Part shown: positions 8,245 to 18,816 of the stretch, one piece after another
Numbering within the stretch: the first letter of the stretch is position 1
Layout: every line of letters starts with the position of its first letter
Source of the DNA: Streptomyces jeddahensis
GTDB lineage: Bacteria; Actinomycetota; Actinomycetes; Streptomycetales; Streptomycetaceae
DNA length: 64,000 nt
Direction: 5' to 3'
NCBI RefSeq assembly: GCF_001642995.1
Contig: NZ_LOHS01000141.1
Coordinates: 21,683 to 85,682, forward strand
Made by a program: the position numbers and the translations under genes
The notes under the pieces: model-generated
Seen by the model: only the letters and a program-made list of their open reading frames with translations
Database searches by the model: none
Told to the model about the DNA's origin: nothing

Positions 8245-8426
8245 CAGTGGCCGCCGCCGGAGTGCACGCCGGGCCCGAACCCGCTGCCGGTGAGGTGCAG
8301 GACCACGACCAGCACGATCAGGGCTATCGCGACACCACCGGACACCTTCACCCAGCGCGGGGTGCCGGGCCAGGGCCCAGGCCCCTGTCCGGGGCGGGTG
8401 GCGGGCTCGGACGGCGAGTCAGGCAT
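8244..8426 (-). CDS. Small single-pass membrane protein, hypothetical
   Basis: 60 residues: a Pro/Gly-rich N-terminus (ATRPGQGPGPWPGTPRWV), one membrane helix (VSGGVAIALIVLVVVLHL) and a short Gly/His-rich C-terminal tail ending HSGGGH. The topology suggests a cytoplasmic N-terminus and an exported His tail, but this is inference. It overlaps the start of the DUF2269-like gene by four bases and is the first gene of that pair. No known family recognised. Confidence 0.6.
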   Translation of the reverse strand: MPDSPSEPATRPGQGPGPWPGTPRWVKVSGGVAIALIVLVVVLHLTGSGFGPGVHSGGGH

Positions 8427-8454
8427 CCGGGTGCCTCCTGTCGAGGGTTCGAGG

Positions 8455-8745
8455 GTGTCCGTCGGCTGTCTTGTCGCGCCGACTTGTCACGCCGGCCAGA
8501 GGAACGAGACGATCGAGGATCACCGTCGCGCGGTGCGCGACGCGGTGCTGGACACCACAGCGGCCCTGGTGGCCGAGCAGGGACTGCGGTCGGTGACGAT
8601 GTCGCGCATCGCCGAGGTCGTCACGGCGGACGAGCTGTCGAGCTACTGCCTTCACGCTCTCTCGGCGGCCGGCGGCCTGGCATCCAAGGCCGCTGTCGGG
8701 CGCCTTGTCACCGTCACGCTGGACGGTTTGCGCCCCTCCCGCTGA
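8455..8745 (+). pseudogene. TetR-family regulator remnant with in-frame internal deletion
   Basis: The 97-codon frame begins with a TetR N-terminal helix pair, HRRAVRDAVLDTTAALVAEQ and GLRSVTMSRIAEV, then jumps straight to what looks like the last helix of a TetR ligand domain, ADELSSYCLHALSAAGG and RLVTVTLDGLRP. The recognition helix (usually GIGRATLYKYF) and most of the ligand domain are absent. About 90-100 residues are missing compared with a normal regulator of around 190, with the frame kept. GTG 8455 is the best available start, with GAGG immediately before it. It cannot be a working DNA-binding protein. It is divergent from the small membrane-protein operon, which it may once have controlled. 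Confidence 0.65.
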
Positions 8746-8769
8746 CACCCACCGTGAACCCGACCGCGC

Positions 8770-8815
8770 GACCGCCCCGGACTCTCCGGTGCGAGCCGGT
8801 AGAGCCGGGGCGGTC
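8770..8815. terminator. Long hairpin between TetR remnant and DUF305 gene
   Basis: The arm GACCGCCCCGG (8770-8780) pairs with CCGGGGCGGTC (8805-8815); the inner bases ACTCTCCGG and CCGGTAGAG continue the stem imperfectly. It sits just past the stop of the DUF305 gene on the minus strand. Confidence 0.75.
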
Positions 8816-8823
8816 GTTCTGGA

Positions 8824-9489
8824 TCAGAGCCGCTCGAGGATGCTCTGCAGCTGCTTCACCTCGGCGGACTGGCCCTCGATGATGGCGGCGGCCATCTTCT
8901 TGGCGTCGGCGTTGCTGCCGTTCTTCTGCTCGTCCTCGGCCATGCTGATCGCGCCGTTGTGGTGGTCGATCATCATCTGGGCGAACATCTTGTCGAACTC
9001 CGTGCCCTTCGCGGCCTCGAGTTCCTTCATGTCCTCGTCGGACATCATGCCGTCCATGCCGGAGTCTCCGTGTCCGGAGTGGTCCATCCCGGGCATGGAC
9101 TCCGTCTTGGTCGGCTTGCCCCAGGACGTCAGCCAGCCCTGCATCGTCTTGATCTCAGGGTCCTGGGCCTTCTCGATCTGTGCGATCAGTTCCTTGATCT
9201 CGGAGTCGGACGCACGGCCGTCGGCCAACTTGGCCATCTCCAGGGCCTGCTGGTGGTGCGGGATCATCATCTGCGCGAAGGCGACGTCGGCGTCGTTGAA
9301 GTCCGCGGCTGCTGCGCTGGTGCCGGGCTCGGCGGTCGCCGATGCCGATGCCTCGCTGCCGTGGTCCATGCCGCTCATGTCGTCGTCGTTGCCGCAGGCG
9401 GCGAGCAGCAGGGCTCCGGCCGCCACGACTCCCACGGCTGTGAAGCGGCGGGCAGGCTTGCGGTAGTGAGCGCGGGTGCGCTGAGTCAT
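8824..9489 (-). CDS. DUF305 lipoprotein, probable extracytoplasmic copper-binding protein
   Basis: 221 residues. A basic N-terminus, hydrophobic stretch and lipobox LLLAAC predict a lipid-anchored exported protein. The mature part has the DUF305 signature twice: MMIPHHQQALEMA and MMIDHHNGAISMA, each with a His pair, separated by a Met/His-rich linker (SMPGMDHSGHGDSGMDGMM) and preceded by another (DDDMSGMDHGS). Such Met/His clusters are typical of Cu(I)/Cu(II) ligands, and DUF305 proteins commonly occur with copper resistance genes. GAGGTG lies eight bases before ATG 9489. It is oriented like the DUF6153, copA and copZ genes upstream, consistent with a copper-handling set. Metal specificity is inference. 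Confidence 0.88.
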   Translation of the reverse strand: MTQRTRAHYRKPARRFTAVGVVAAGALLLAACGNDDDMSGMDHGSEASASATAEPGTSAAAADFNDADVAFAQMMIPHHQQALEMAKLADGRASDSEIKELIAQIEKAQDPEIKTMQGWLTSWGKPTKTESMPGMDHSGHGDSGMDGMMSDEDMKELEAAKGTEFDKMFAQMMIDHHNGAISMAEDEQKNGSNADAKKMAAAIIEGQSAEVKQLQSILERL

Positions 9490-9582
9490 GGTCGATTCAC
9501 CTCGTATGTCGGTTCTCTGGCTGTTTTGGCGTACGCGTCATCGCGGGGCGGCACGTGGTGCGCGCCCGCGAGGCGGTTCGGC

Positions 9583-10077
9583 CTATAGCCGCAGGACCGA
9601 CAGCTGGGTGAGATCGGGGCCGCGTAGTGGGGGGTTGGGCCGCTGCACGGCGGTCGCCCGAGCGAGAAGGTTCGCCAGCCAGTCGGGCCGACTGGCGAGC
9701 GCCGCCTTCAGCAGGGCGGCGATCACATACGCGCTGAGCAGCACCGCCAGGCACAGCGAGAGCATGTCCATCGCCATGGCGGGATGGCCGGAGAAGTCCC
9801 CGGACGACGCGTGCGACGGATCCATGGTGTGACTCGACCCCATGGAAGCCGGACTGCGCACCGGATGGTGATCCGCAGGGGCAGCACCGTCGTGAGCCGC
9901 AGGAGCCGCGCCGTCGTGAGCCGCAGGTGCCGCATACGAGTGGGACGCGGTGGCCATGCCGTGGCTTGACGATCCGTCCGGGTGCCCGAGGGTGTGCATG
10001 GCGAAGACGCCGAACGCGAGCACGGCGACGAGCAGCAGGTGCCCGAGGGCTCCTCCTGCGCGTACGTACCGGCTCAT
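9583..10077 (-). CDS. DUF6153-like membrane protein with His-rich extracytoplasmic loop
   Basis: 164 residues with a membrane helix near the N-terminus (LGHLLLVAVLAFGVFAMHTL) and a second after residue 100 (MLSLCLAVLLSAYVIAALL). Between them is a His/Ala-rich loop with two near-identical copies of AAPAAHDG, then AAPADHHP, likely exported and metal-binding. ATG 10077 is preferred because GGAAGGTG lies just upstream; an open frame extends further but has no start signal. DUF6153 proteins are usual neighbours of copper genes in Streptomyces. The internal duplication is visible in the DNA as a repeated CCGTCGTGAGCCGCAGG. Confidence 0.75.
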   Translation of the reverse strand: MSRYVRAGGALGHLLLVAVLAFGVFAMHTLGHPDGSSSHGMATASHSYAAPAAHDGAAPAAHDGAAPADHHPVRSPASMGSSHTMDPSHASSGDFSGHPAMAMDMLSLCLAVLLSAYVIAALLKAALASRPDWLANLLARATAVQRPNPPLRGPDLTQLSVLRL

Positions 10078-10356
10078 ATGCACACCTTCCGGTCTCCGTC
10101 CCGGACCACCCGGGCCACCTTCCGACATCCGACAGTACCTAACCGGAGTTGAAGCCGCGCCACGGCACCCGATCGCGACCAGGGAAGTCCGGTACGGCGG
10201 ATCGGTGCTCTTCGTCACCTTCGAGCGCCCGGACCCAGCCCCACCAGACACCCCGTCCAGATGCCCCACCTGGTATAGCTGCGGGCTCCGCGGCGGCGAC
10301 CGACGGACGGCGCCACCGGCACCGTCCGTCGGCGTACGCGTCCTGGCGTACGCCTC

Positions 10357-12678
<2,322 letters not shown>

Positions 12679-12790
12679 GGGCGTATCTCCTGGGGAGGGC
12701 CGGGGCGTACGGCGTCCGTATCAGCGGAGCGGCACGTCCAGGCGTGGGGAGGGGATCGCGTGGTCGTCGGGGTGGCGTCCGGCGGTGTTG

Positions 12791-13015
12791 TCAGGCCCGG
12801 CCGACGAGCTCGTAGCCGGCCTCGTCGACCGCGGCGCGCACGGCCTCCTCGTCGAGGACAGCGGCGGATGTGACGGTAACCTCGCCGGAGGCGGCGACGG
12901 CCTTGACCGCGGTGACGCCGTCCAGTGCGGAGAGCTCCTCGGTGACAGCGCCCTCACAGTGGCCGCAGGTCATACCGGACACCTTGTAGACGGTGGTGAC
13001 GTTCTCGGAGGTCAT
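12791..13015 (-). CDS. copZ: Copper chaperone, heavy-metal-associated domain
   Basis: 74 residues forming one ferredoxin-like HMA domain. The metal-binding loop is SGMTCGHCEGAV, with the two Cys of MxCxxC, and the rest (LDGVTAVKAVAASGEVTV, VDEAGYEL) fits CopZ. It delivers Cu(I) to CopA. A CsoR-type operator overlaps the promoter region about 80 bases upstream. The start ATG 13015 has AGGAAG just upstream. First gene of the copZ-copA pair. Confidence 0.93.
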   Translation of the reverse strand: MTSENVTTVYKVSGMTCGHCEGAVTEELSALDGVTAVKAVAASGEVTVTSAAVLDEEAVRAAVDEAGYELVGRA

Positions 13016-13089
13016 GGCTTCTTCCTCAGGTGCGTGCGTAGTGCGGGGCGGGCTGGCTGTGGCCCGCCGCCCCTGCCGATACGCCCAAC

Positions 13090-13109
13090 ACTATACCCCC
13101 CCTGGGTAT
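13090..13109. promoter_or_regulatory. CsoR-type copper operator overlapping a minus-strand -10 box
   Basis: ATACCCCCCCTGGGTAT (13093-13109) is a GC-tract palindrome with ATACCC/GGGTAT arms, the form recognised by actinobacterial CsoR repressors. The minus strand reads TATAGT at 13095-13090, a good -10 for copZ, so bound repressor would block transcription. Confidence 0.75.
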
Positions 13110-13207
13110 TCCACCGGCCGACACCCGGCCCTTTTTTCAGCTGAGCAGAGCGGCCCGGCTCAATGACCGCAAGGTCGACCTGCGCCGCTCGTGGGCCGTC
13201 TGCCCGC

Positions 13208-14237
13208 TACGGGCGCAGTTCCAGGGAGATGTGCGAGGACAGTGCGCGGAGGAAGTCGGGCGCGTCGAAGATCGCGCCGGCTGAGGCGACACCGACCGTC
13301 CTGGTCCCCCCGTGAGGATGCGGTCAACCGCTTCCACCACGAGCGGCGCGGTGATGGCATAGATGTCCTGGCCCTTCGCCACAGCGCGCTGCTCGCTGCC
13401 ACCGGAGCGCACGACGACATCGACGAGGAAGGTCTGCGCGGACCGCCCGCGCTCGTCGGCCGGGGCCGGCGGCGGTGTGTCCGGGGCGGAAAGGTCTTTG
13501 GCCGCCTCGACCGTCATATAGGTGCGCACTTCGGGGATGGACAGATGGCTGGGAACGGTGACGACATCGGCCATCGTGAACTCCCCGATGACGGCCCGGG
13601 TGCCCATCGGGTCGGGGAAGGGCCACTGAAGGGTCGGCGGCTCGTCATGGCGGTACTCCAGCCGTCCGTTCGTGTAACGGACGCGTTGGCCGCCCCGCCG
13701 CTGCCGGGAGACCGCGCCCGCGGCACGCGTCCCGGAGGTGGGGTGCCAACTGCTCAGCCCGTACGCGATGTGCGCCTCGTCGGCCGTCGTCCAGTCGCCC
13801 ATCGCGGCCGTGGTCAGCAGGTCGCCGAGGCCGCCGTAGAAGGCCATCGCAGGGACGATCACCGCTCCTGCGGCGCGGGCGCGGTCCGCGAAGTGCGCGA
13901 ACGTATCGACGTTGGCCTCGATCTCGGCCGCCACATCCACATACGGGATCCCGGCGCGCAGTGCCGCCTCGATCACGGGGGCGGCCGTCGTGGCGAACGG
14001 CCCGGCGCAGTTGATCACCGCCGCCGCACCGGCCAGTGCGCGGTCGAGCGAGGCCGGGTCACCGACCGACGCCGGGCGGGCATCCAGTCCAGGATGAGAC
14101 TCCGCCAGCACCTTCAGCTTGTCGGCGTCGCGCCCGGAGAGAATCGGGACGAACCCGCGCTCCCGCAGCTCCGCCACCACGAACCGCCCGGTGTGCCCGT
14201 ACGCCCCGAACACCGCCACCTCGAGCCCCGATCCCAT
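13208..14237 (-). pseudogene. Saccharopine dehydrogenase-like NAD(P)-binding protein with a C-terminal frameshift
   Basis: The N-terminal Rossmann fold is clear: VAVFGAYGHTGRFVVAELRE, then GRDADKL, VINCAGPFATTAAPVIEAAL and GIPYVDVAAEIE, typical of trans-acting enoyl reductase/saccharopine dehydrogenase-like proteins. The frame runs well to AVDRILTGG, then loses family character at a run of six G (C-run 13306-13311). The next frame immediately gives TVGVASAGAIFDAPDFLRAL and stops at 13208, a normal family ending. One missing G would join the two frames, so this is a recent frameshift or a sequencing error in a homopolymer. Unshifted, the frame instead runs on to 13137. ATG 14237 has GGAGGAA upstream. 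It is divergent from the GlxA-type regulator. Confidence 0.75.
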
Positions 14238-14327
14238 GGGTTCCTCCCCCGCACTCGAATGATCTGTTGCGATCTGTCGTGGACATCCTGTCGATGGCGG
14301 GCGCCCTACACGAGTGTCCGGAACGCC

Positions 14328-15332
14328 ATGACCCACACAATTCCGGACGTGACCACTGTCGCGCTGGCCGTCACCGACGGGATGCTGCACTTCGAACTGT
14401 CCATCGCCTATGAGGTCTTCGCCGCCGCCCCGGCCGACGTGGCAGGCCCCTGGTACGACCTCGTCGTCTGCGGGCCGGGCGCCGTGCGGGCCGGCCGTTT
14501 CGGGCTGGAGCCCGACCACGGCCTCGACCAGCTCCCGGGCGCCGACACCGTGATCGTCCCGGGCTGGGCCGACGTCGATGAGGACCCACCCGCCGACCTG
14601 GTCGACGCGGTGCGCGCGGCCCACGAGACAGGCGCACGCGTGGCCTCCCTCTGCACGGGCGCGTTCGTGCTGGCCGCCGCAGGCCTGCTCGACGGGCGGC
14701 GTGCGACCACGCACTGGGCACACACCCGAGTCCTGGCCGCCCGCTACCCCGAGGTGGAGGTGGACCCGGACGTCCTCTACGTGGACAACGGCAGCGTGCT
14801 CACCTCCGCCGGCAAAGCCGCCGCCATGGACCTGTGTCTGCACCTCGTCCGCCTCGACCACGGCTCGTCGGTCACCAACGCCGTCGCCCGCCGCCTGGTC
14901 GTGCCGCCGCACCGGGACGGCGGCCAGGCCCAGTTCGTCACCACCCCGGCGCCCGCCCCGGACCACCACCCGCTCGCCGAACTCTTCCCCTGGGTGATCG
15001 AACGGCTGGACCAGCCGCTGACCGTGGAGGACCTGGCCCGCCAGGCACGGATGAGCTCGCGCAACCTGGGCCGCCATTTCAGGTCGGTGACCGGTACCAC
15101 CCCGCTGCAATGGCTGCTCACTCAGCGGATCCGCCACGCCCAGGAGTTGCTGGAGACCTCCGACGACAGCGTCGACACCATCGCGGCGGCCACCGGCATG
15201 GGCACCGCCACAACGCTGCGCCGGCATTTCAACCGCACGGTCGGAGTGCCTCCCGACGCCTACCGCCGCACCTTCCGCTCGCGGACCCGCCCCGGCCCGA
15301 ACGACAGCGGGCGATACCACCAGCGCCCCTGA
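14328..15332 (+). CDS. GlxA-family AraC-type transcriptional regulator (DJ-1/PfpI domain)
   Basis: 334 residues. Residues 1-190 form a class I glutamine-amidotransferase-like (DJ-1/PfpI) domain with the nucleophile-elbow motif ASLCTGAFVLAAAGLLDGRR. Residues about 230-325 form the AraC HTH: MSSRNLGRHFRSVTGTTPLQ for the first helix-turn-helix and TIAAATGMGTATTLRRHFNR for the second. ATG 14328 lies 90 bases from the start of the divergent saccharopine-dehydrogenase-like gene, which is its likely target. The effector is unknown. Three copies of an 8-bp repeat follow its stop. Confidence 0.9.
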   Translation: MTHTIPDVTTVALAVTDGMLHFELSIAYEVFAAAPADVAGPWYDLVVCGPGAVRAGRFGLEPDHGLDQLPGADTVIVPGWADVDEDPPADLVDAVRAAHETGARVASLCTGAFVLAAAGLLDGRRATTHWAHTRVLAARYPEVEVDPDVLYVDNGSVLTSAGKAAAMDLCLHLVRLDHGSSVTNAVARRLVVPPHRDGGQAQFVTTPAPAPDHHPLAELFPWVIERLDQPLTVEDLARQARMSSRNLGRHFRSVTGTTPLQWLLTQRIRHAQELLETSDDSVDTIAAATGMGTATTLRRHFNRTVGVPPDAYRRTFRSRTRPGPNDSGRYHQRP

Positions 15333-15333
15333 G

Positions 15334-15357
15334 CCATGAGGCCGTGAGGCCGTGAGG
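15334..15357. repeat. 8-bp tandem repeat, three copies, after a stop codon
   Basis: CCATGAGG, CCGTGAGG, CCGTGAGG run head to tail, starting two bases past the TGA of the GlxA-type gene. Confidence 0.7.
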
Positions 15358-15440
15358 AGGAGCCGTTCGGCGGCTCACCTGCGGTCAGTCACCACCGCGG
15401 GGCCGTCGCCCCAACGCTCCATGTGAGCCAGACTCCCTCC

Positions 15441-16307
15441 ATGCGAGCCAGACGTGCAGGCGTGGACGAAACGGTGCTGACCGAAGACGGCGTTCGGCTG
15501 TGGGCCACCCGGGCCGGTGCGGGCGATCCTGTGGTCTTCTGCCACGGCGGCCCGGGGCTGTGGGACACCTTGGAGGAGGTCTCCGGACTGCTGGCGCAGC
15601 GGGTCTCGGTGCACCGCTGGGACCAGCGCGGGTGCGGCCGGTCGCAGCGGTGCGGGCCGTACTCGGTCGCCCGGTCCGTGGCCGACCTGGACGCCGTCCG
15701 CCGGCGCTTCGGGCTGAGCCGAATGGCGCTGCTGGGCCACTCGTGGGGCGCCCAGCTGACGCTGCGGTACGCCCTGGAACACCCCGAGCGTGTGAGCAGG
15801 TTGGTCTACGTCTCAGGCACCGGAATCGACCGGGGCGCGAGCTGGCACGAGGTCTACGAGCGGAACCTGCGCGCCAACATCCGTAGCGGACTGGGGCGTT
15901 GGGAGGCGTTGAAAGCCCGGAAGCGGACGGATGCGGAGGACCGGGAATTCTGCGTGCTGCAGTGGTCGGCGGACTTCGCCGAGCGGGAGCGGGCACTCGA
16001 GCACGCCGAGCGGATGGCCACGCCTTGGCTCGGGGTGAACTTCGAGTGCAACGCGGCCATCAACGCCGAGAACAAGCGCACCTGGGGGACGCCAGATCTG
16101 CGGGCGGCATGCGAGAAGCTGGACGTGCCGGTGCTGATCGTGAACGGGGCCGAGGACATCCGGCCGGGCTGGGCGGTCGATTCGCTGGAGCAGGCCCTGC
16201 CCCGGGTGTCCCGGACGGTGTTGAGCGGCGCCGGGCACCTGCCGTGGGTCGAGGACCCGGAGGGCTTCCGGGCCGCGGTCAGCGGCTTCCTGGCCGATCT
16301 TCAGTAG
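15441..16307 (+). CDS. Alpha/beta hydrolase, proline iminopeptidase-like
   Basis: 288 residues with the S33-type alpha/beta-hydrolase signature: oxyanion HGGPGLWD, the family Trp-Asp-Gln block HRWDQRGCGRS, nucleophile elbow LLGHSWGAQLTL with the catalytic Ser, Asp likely in NGAEDIRPGW, and His in GAGHLPWVEDP. The combination HGGPG plus DQRGCGRS is typical of proline iminopeptidase relatives, but the substrate cannot be set from sequence. ATG 15441 is chosen; an in-frame GTG at 15423 is possible. Neither has a clear ribosome site. The start region contains a small direct repeat of GAGCCAGAC. No operon partner. Confidence 0.85.
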   Translation: MRARRAGVDETVLTEDGVRLWATRAGAGDPVVFCHGGPGLWDTLEEVSGLLAQRVSVHRWDQRGCGRSQRCGPYSVARSVADLDAVRRRFGLSRMALLGHSWGAQLTLRYALEHPERVSRLVYVSGTGIDRGASWHEVYERNLRANIRSGLGRWEALKARKRTDAEDREFCVLQWSADFAERERALEHAERMATPWLGVNFECNAAINAENKRTWGTPDLRAACEKLDVPVLIVNGAEDIRPGWAVDSLEQALPRVSRTVLSGAGHLPWVEDPEGFRAAVSGFLADLQ

Positions 16308-16480
16308 CAGTCGGGACAGCGCCGGCGTGGCGGCCACCCCGCTCGTTGCTCGCATCGAGGCGGCCGCCCTGCGCCACCGCAGGGGCCTGGAGCTCGAAAC
16401 TGCGCAGCACTCGCACTTGGGGCGAGCCCCGAGAGCAGACGGTCGAAAGCGGGGTGCAGGTGGAGCATCCGAGTCGGGGC

Positions 16481-16798
16481 TCAGTCCAGGTCGGTGCGGA
16501 GGGCCAGGTCGAGAAGGCCGGGGAAGCGCTCGTCGAACTCGGGACGGCGAAGGCGGTTGTAGCGGCGCTGGCCTCTGTCGCGCTGTTCGAGGAGGCCGAC
16601 CTGGCGCAGCACGGCGAAGTGGTGACTGAGTGCCGCCTTGCGCACGGGCACGTCGAAGCTGCCGCACGGGCGCTCCCAGTCCTCGGCTGCGGCGAGCTCA
16701 CGGACCAGGGTGAGGCGCACCGGGTCGGCGAGGGCAGCCAGGGCGGTGGCGAGCGGAACCTCGCGAGGGTGGATGTGTTCGGGTGCGGAAGCCGCCAT
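16481..16798 (-). CDS. ArsR-family winged-helix regulator
   Basis: 105 residues. The helix-turn-helix runs through ALADPVRLTLVRELAA to KAALSHHFAVLRQVGLLEQR, followed by the wing QRRYNRLRRPEFDERFPG. It contains one Cys (PCGSFDV) and lacks the CxC pair of metal-sensing ArsR proteins, so a metabolite or constitutive repressor role is likelier. It is divergent from the Gfo/Idh oxidoreductase with inverted TGTTCG/CGAACA motifs in the 104-bp gap, the expected arrangement for a repressor of both genes. Confidence 0.88.
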   Translation of the reverse strand: MAASAPEHIHPREVPLATALAALADPVRLTLVRELAAAEDWERPCGSFDVPVRKAALSHHFAVLRQVGLLEQRDRGQRRYNRLRRPEFDERFPGLLDLALRTDLD

Positions 16799-16827
16799 CG
16801 GGTGCTCCTGGCAAGGGATTGCGGATT

Positions 16828-16874
16828 GTTCGACGAACTTCGTACACTCCTGATTGTTCGTCGCTTGTCGAACA
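16828..16874. promoter_or_regulatory. Probable ArsR-type operators in the divergent promoter
   Basis: GTTCGACGAAC (16828-16838) is a perfect 11-base palindrome. TGTTCG at 16855-16860 and CGAACA at 16869-16874 form a second inverted repeat with an 8-base spacer. Both share the GTTCG half-site. Confidence 0.6.
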
Positions 16875-16902
16875 GTCTATCGCGCCGTGAAGGAGCTCAA
16901 CC

Positions 16903-18015
16903 GTGTCCTCGTCCCAGGCGTCATTCCAGCAGGCCCCCATCGGGGTGGGCATCGTCGGTCTCTCCGCCAGGCGCGGCTGGGCCTCCCGAGCCCACCTCCC
17001 CGCGCTACAACGGCTGGACGGCTTCGAGCTGCGCGCGCTGTCCGCCAGCAGCCCGGAGTCCGCGCGGCAGGCCGCGGAGAAGTACGCAGTCGCGCGGTCC
17101 TACGGAACGGCCGATGAGCTGGCGGCGGCCGACGAGGTCGACCTGGTGGTGGTCACCGTGAAGGTGCCGAACCACCGGGAGATCATCCAATCCGCCCTGG
17201 CCGCAGGGAAGGCGGTGCTCTCCGAGTGGCCGCTGGGCAACGGGCTCGCCGAGGCCGAGGAGCTGGCTGCCACCGCCGCCGAACGCGGACTGCGCACCTT
17301 CACCGGGCTGCAGGCGCGGTCCGCCCCCGCCGTGCGCTATCTGCGCGACCTGGTCGCTGACGGCTATGTCGGCGAGGTGCTCTCGACCAGCGTGGTGGCG
17401 TCCGGCGGGAGCTGGGGAGCGTTGTTCCCGGAGGGCGGCGCATACCTGCTGGACCGCGCCAACGGCGCGACCATGCTGACCATCCCGTTCGGGCACACCC
17501 TGGATGGACTGACCATGGTGCTCGGCAATGTCGAGGAGGTCACCACGGTCACCGCTACTCGACACCGCGAGGTCCAGGACCCGCAGACCGGCCGGGTTTT
17601 CCGGCCGAATGTGGCCGACCAGGTGGTGCTCGGCGGAGTGCTCTCCTCCGGCGCGGTGGTCTCCGTGCACTACCGAGGCGGCCTGTCCCGGGGCACCAAC
17701 TTCCACTGGGAGATCAACGGAACGGACGGGGACCTGGTCGTCACCGGCGACACCGGGCACCTGCAGATGGGCGAGTTCAGCATCGACGGGGCGCACGGAT
17801 CCGATGCCAAGCTCAGCCGACTCGCTGTTCCCGAGCGGTACTTCGATCCTGCGCTCAACGAGCTGCGCGGTACTCCGGCGTACAACGTCGGCGCCGCCTA
17901 TGCACAGATCCAGCGCGACCTGACGGACGGCAGCTCCGACGTGCCCGACTTCGCGCACGCCGCCCGGCACCACCGGCTGCTGGACCGGATCGAGCGGGCG
18001 GCCGAGCGCGTCTGA
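16903..18015 (+). CDS. Gfo/Idh/MocA-family oxidoreductase
   Basis: 370 residues. The N-terminal Rossmann fold starts at GVGIVGLSARRGWASRAHLP, with the usual second strand LSASSPESARQAAEKY and the strand VDLVVVTVKVPNHREII. The family EKP motif, whose Lys acts in catalysis, appears here as SEWPLGNGLAEAEEL. The central Lys is therefore replaced, as in Gal80-like members of this superfamily. The C-terminal alpha/beta domain contains HYRGGLSRGTNFHWEINGTDG. This looks more like a Gal80-type or non-canonical member than a standard sugar dehydrogenase. The GTG 16903 start has AAGGAG well placed. Divergent from the ArsR gene. Confidence 0.85.
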   Translation: MSSSQASFQQAPIGVGIVGLSARRGWASRAHLPALQRLDGFELRALSASSPESARQAAEKYAVARSYGTADELAAADEVDLVVVTVKVPNHREIIQSALAAGKAVLSEWPLGNGLAEAEELAATAAERGLRTFTGLQARSAPAVRYLRDLVADGYVGEVLSTSVVASGGSWGALFPEGGAYLLDRANGATMLTIPFGHTLDGLTMVLGNVEEVTTVTATRHREVQDPQTGRVFRPNVADQVVLGGVLSSGAVVSVHYRGGLSRGTNFHWEINGTDGDLVVTGDTGHLQMGEFSIDGAHGSDAKLSRLAVPERYFDPALNELRGTPAYNVGAAYAQIQRDLTDGSSDVPDFAHAARHHRLLDRIERAAERV

Positions 18016-18254
18016 CCGTACGTCCACCGAAGCGTCGGCGGCTACCGCAGCGTCGCGTTCACCAGCGGCGTCCGCGCGGGACGTCGGCTCCGGCAGCGGT
18101 GAGCTGGCCCGGCTGCCGGGGCACCGCGCGACAGCCGGGGTCGATGCGGCCTCATCCGTCACGCCGGCGTCCTCCGGCTGTCGACAAGGTGTCCCCGGCC
18201 GCCATTGGTACCGTCATACGCGCTGGTCACCGACCGGGAGGAGACCCACGGGCC

Positions 18255-18737
18255 ATGGCCGTGGACGAGCTGGACACCCGCATTCTGCGGCTGCTGCTGG
18301 AGCAGCCGCGTACGAGCGCTCGCGAATACGCGCGGATCCTCGGCGTGGCACGGGGCACGCTCCAGGCCCGCCTCGACCGGCTGGAGCGGGACGGGGTGAT
18401 CACTGGCACCGGCCCCTCGCTCTCCCCCGCCGCGCTCGGCCACCCGGTGCTCGCCTTCGTGCACATCGAGGTCACCCAGGGCCATCTCGACGAGGTGGGC
18501 GACGCACTGGCCGGCGTACCGGAGATCATCGAGGCGTTCTCGATCACGGGCGGCGGCGACCTGCTCACCCGGGTCGTCGCGCGGGACAACGCGCACCTGG
18601 AGGACGTGATCCAGCAGCTGATCCAGCTGCCGGGCGTGGTGCGCACACGCACGGAGGTGGCGCTGCGCGAGCGGGTGCCGCATCGCCTGCTGCCGCTCGT
18701 GGAGTCGATCGGCCGGTCGCCTCGCGCGGCACGTTGA
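18255..18737 (+). CDS. Lrp/AsnC-family transcriptional regulator
   Basis: 160 residues. The N-terminal AsnC HTH is DELDTRILRLLLEQPRTSAR plus ILGVARGTLQARLDRLERDG. The C-terminal RAM ligand/oligomerisation domain spans FVHIEVTQGHLDEVGDAL, IEAFSITGGGDLLTRVVARD and VVRTRTEVALRERVP. It probably senses an amino acid or related metabolite. GGGAGGAGACCC lies well before ATG 18255. It stands alone; the target genes are not obvious in the window. Confidence 0.9.
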   Translation: MAVDELDTRILRLLLEQPRTSAREYARILGVARGTLQARLDRLERDGVITGTGPSLSPAALGHPVLAFVHIEVTQGHLDEVGDALAGVPEIIEAFSITGGGDLLTRVVARDNAHLEDVIQQLIQLPGVVRTRTEVALRERVPHRLLPLVESIGRSPRAAR

Positions 18738-18750
18738 CCGCGCCCGTACG

Positions 18751-18786
18751 TCTCAGTGGCCAGCACCCTCTCAGTCGCCCGTACCC
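18751..18786. repeat. 18-bp imperfect tandem duplication between two genes
   Basis: TCTCAGTGGCCAGCACCC (18751-18768) is followed by TCTCAGTCGCCCGTACCC (18769-18786), just past the AsnC-type gene. Confidence 0.6.
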
Positions 18787-18816
18787 TCGCGCTCACGCCC
18801 TGGCATGCTGAACGGC

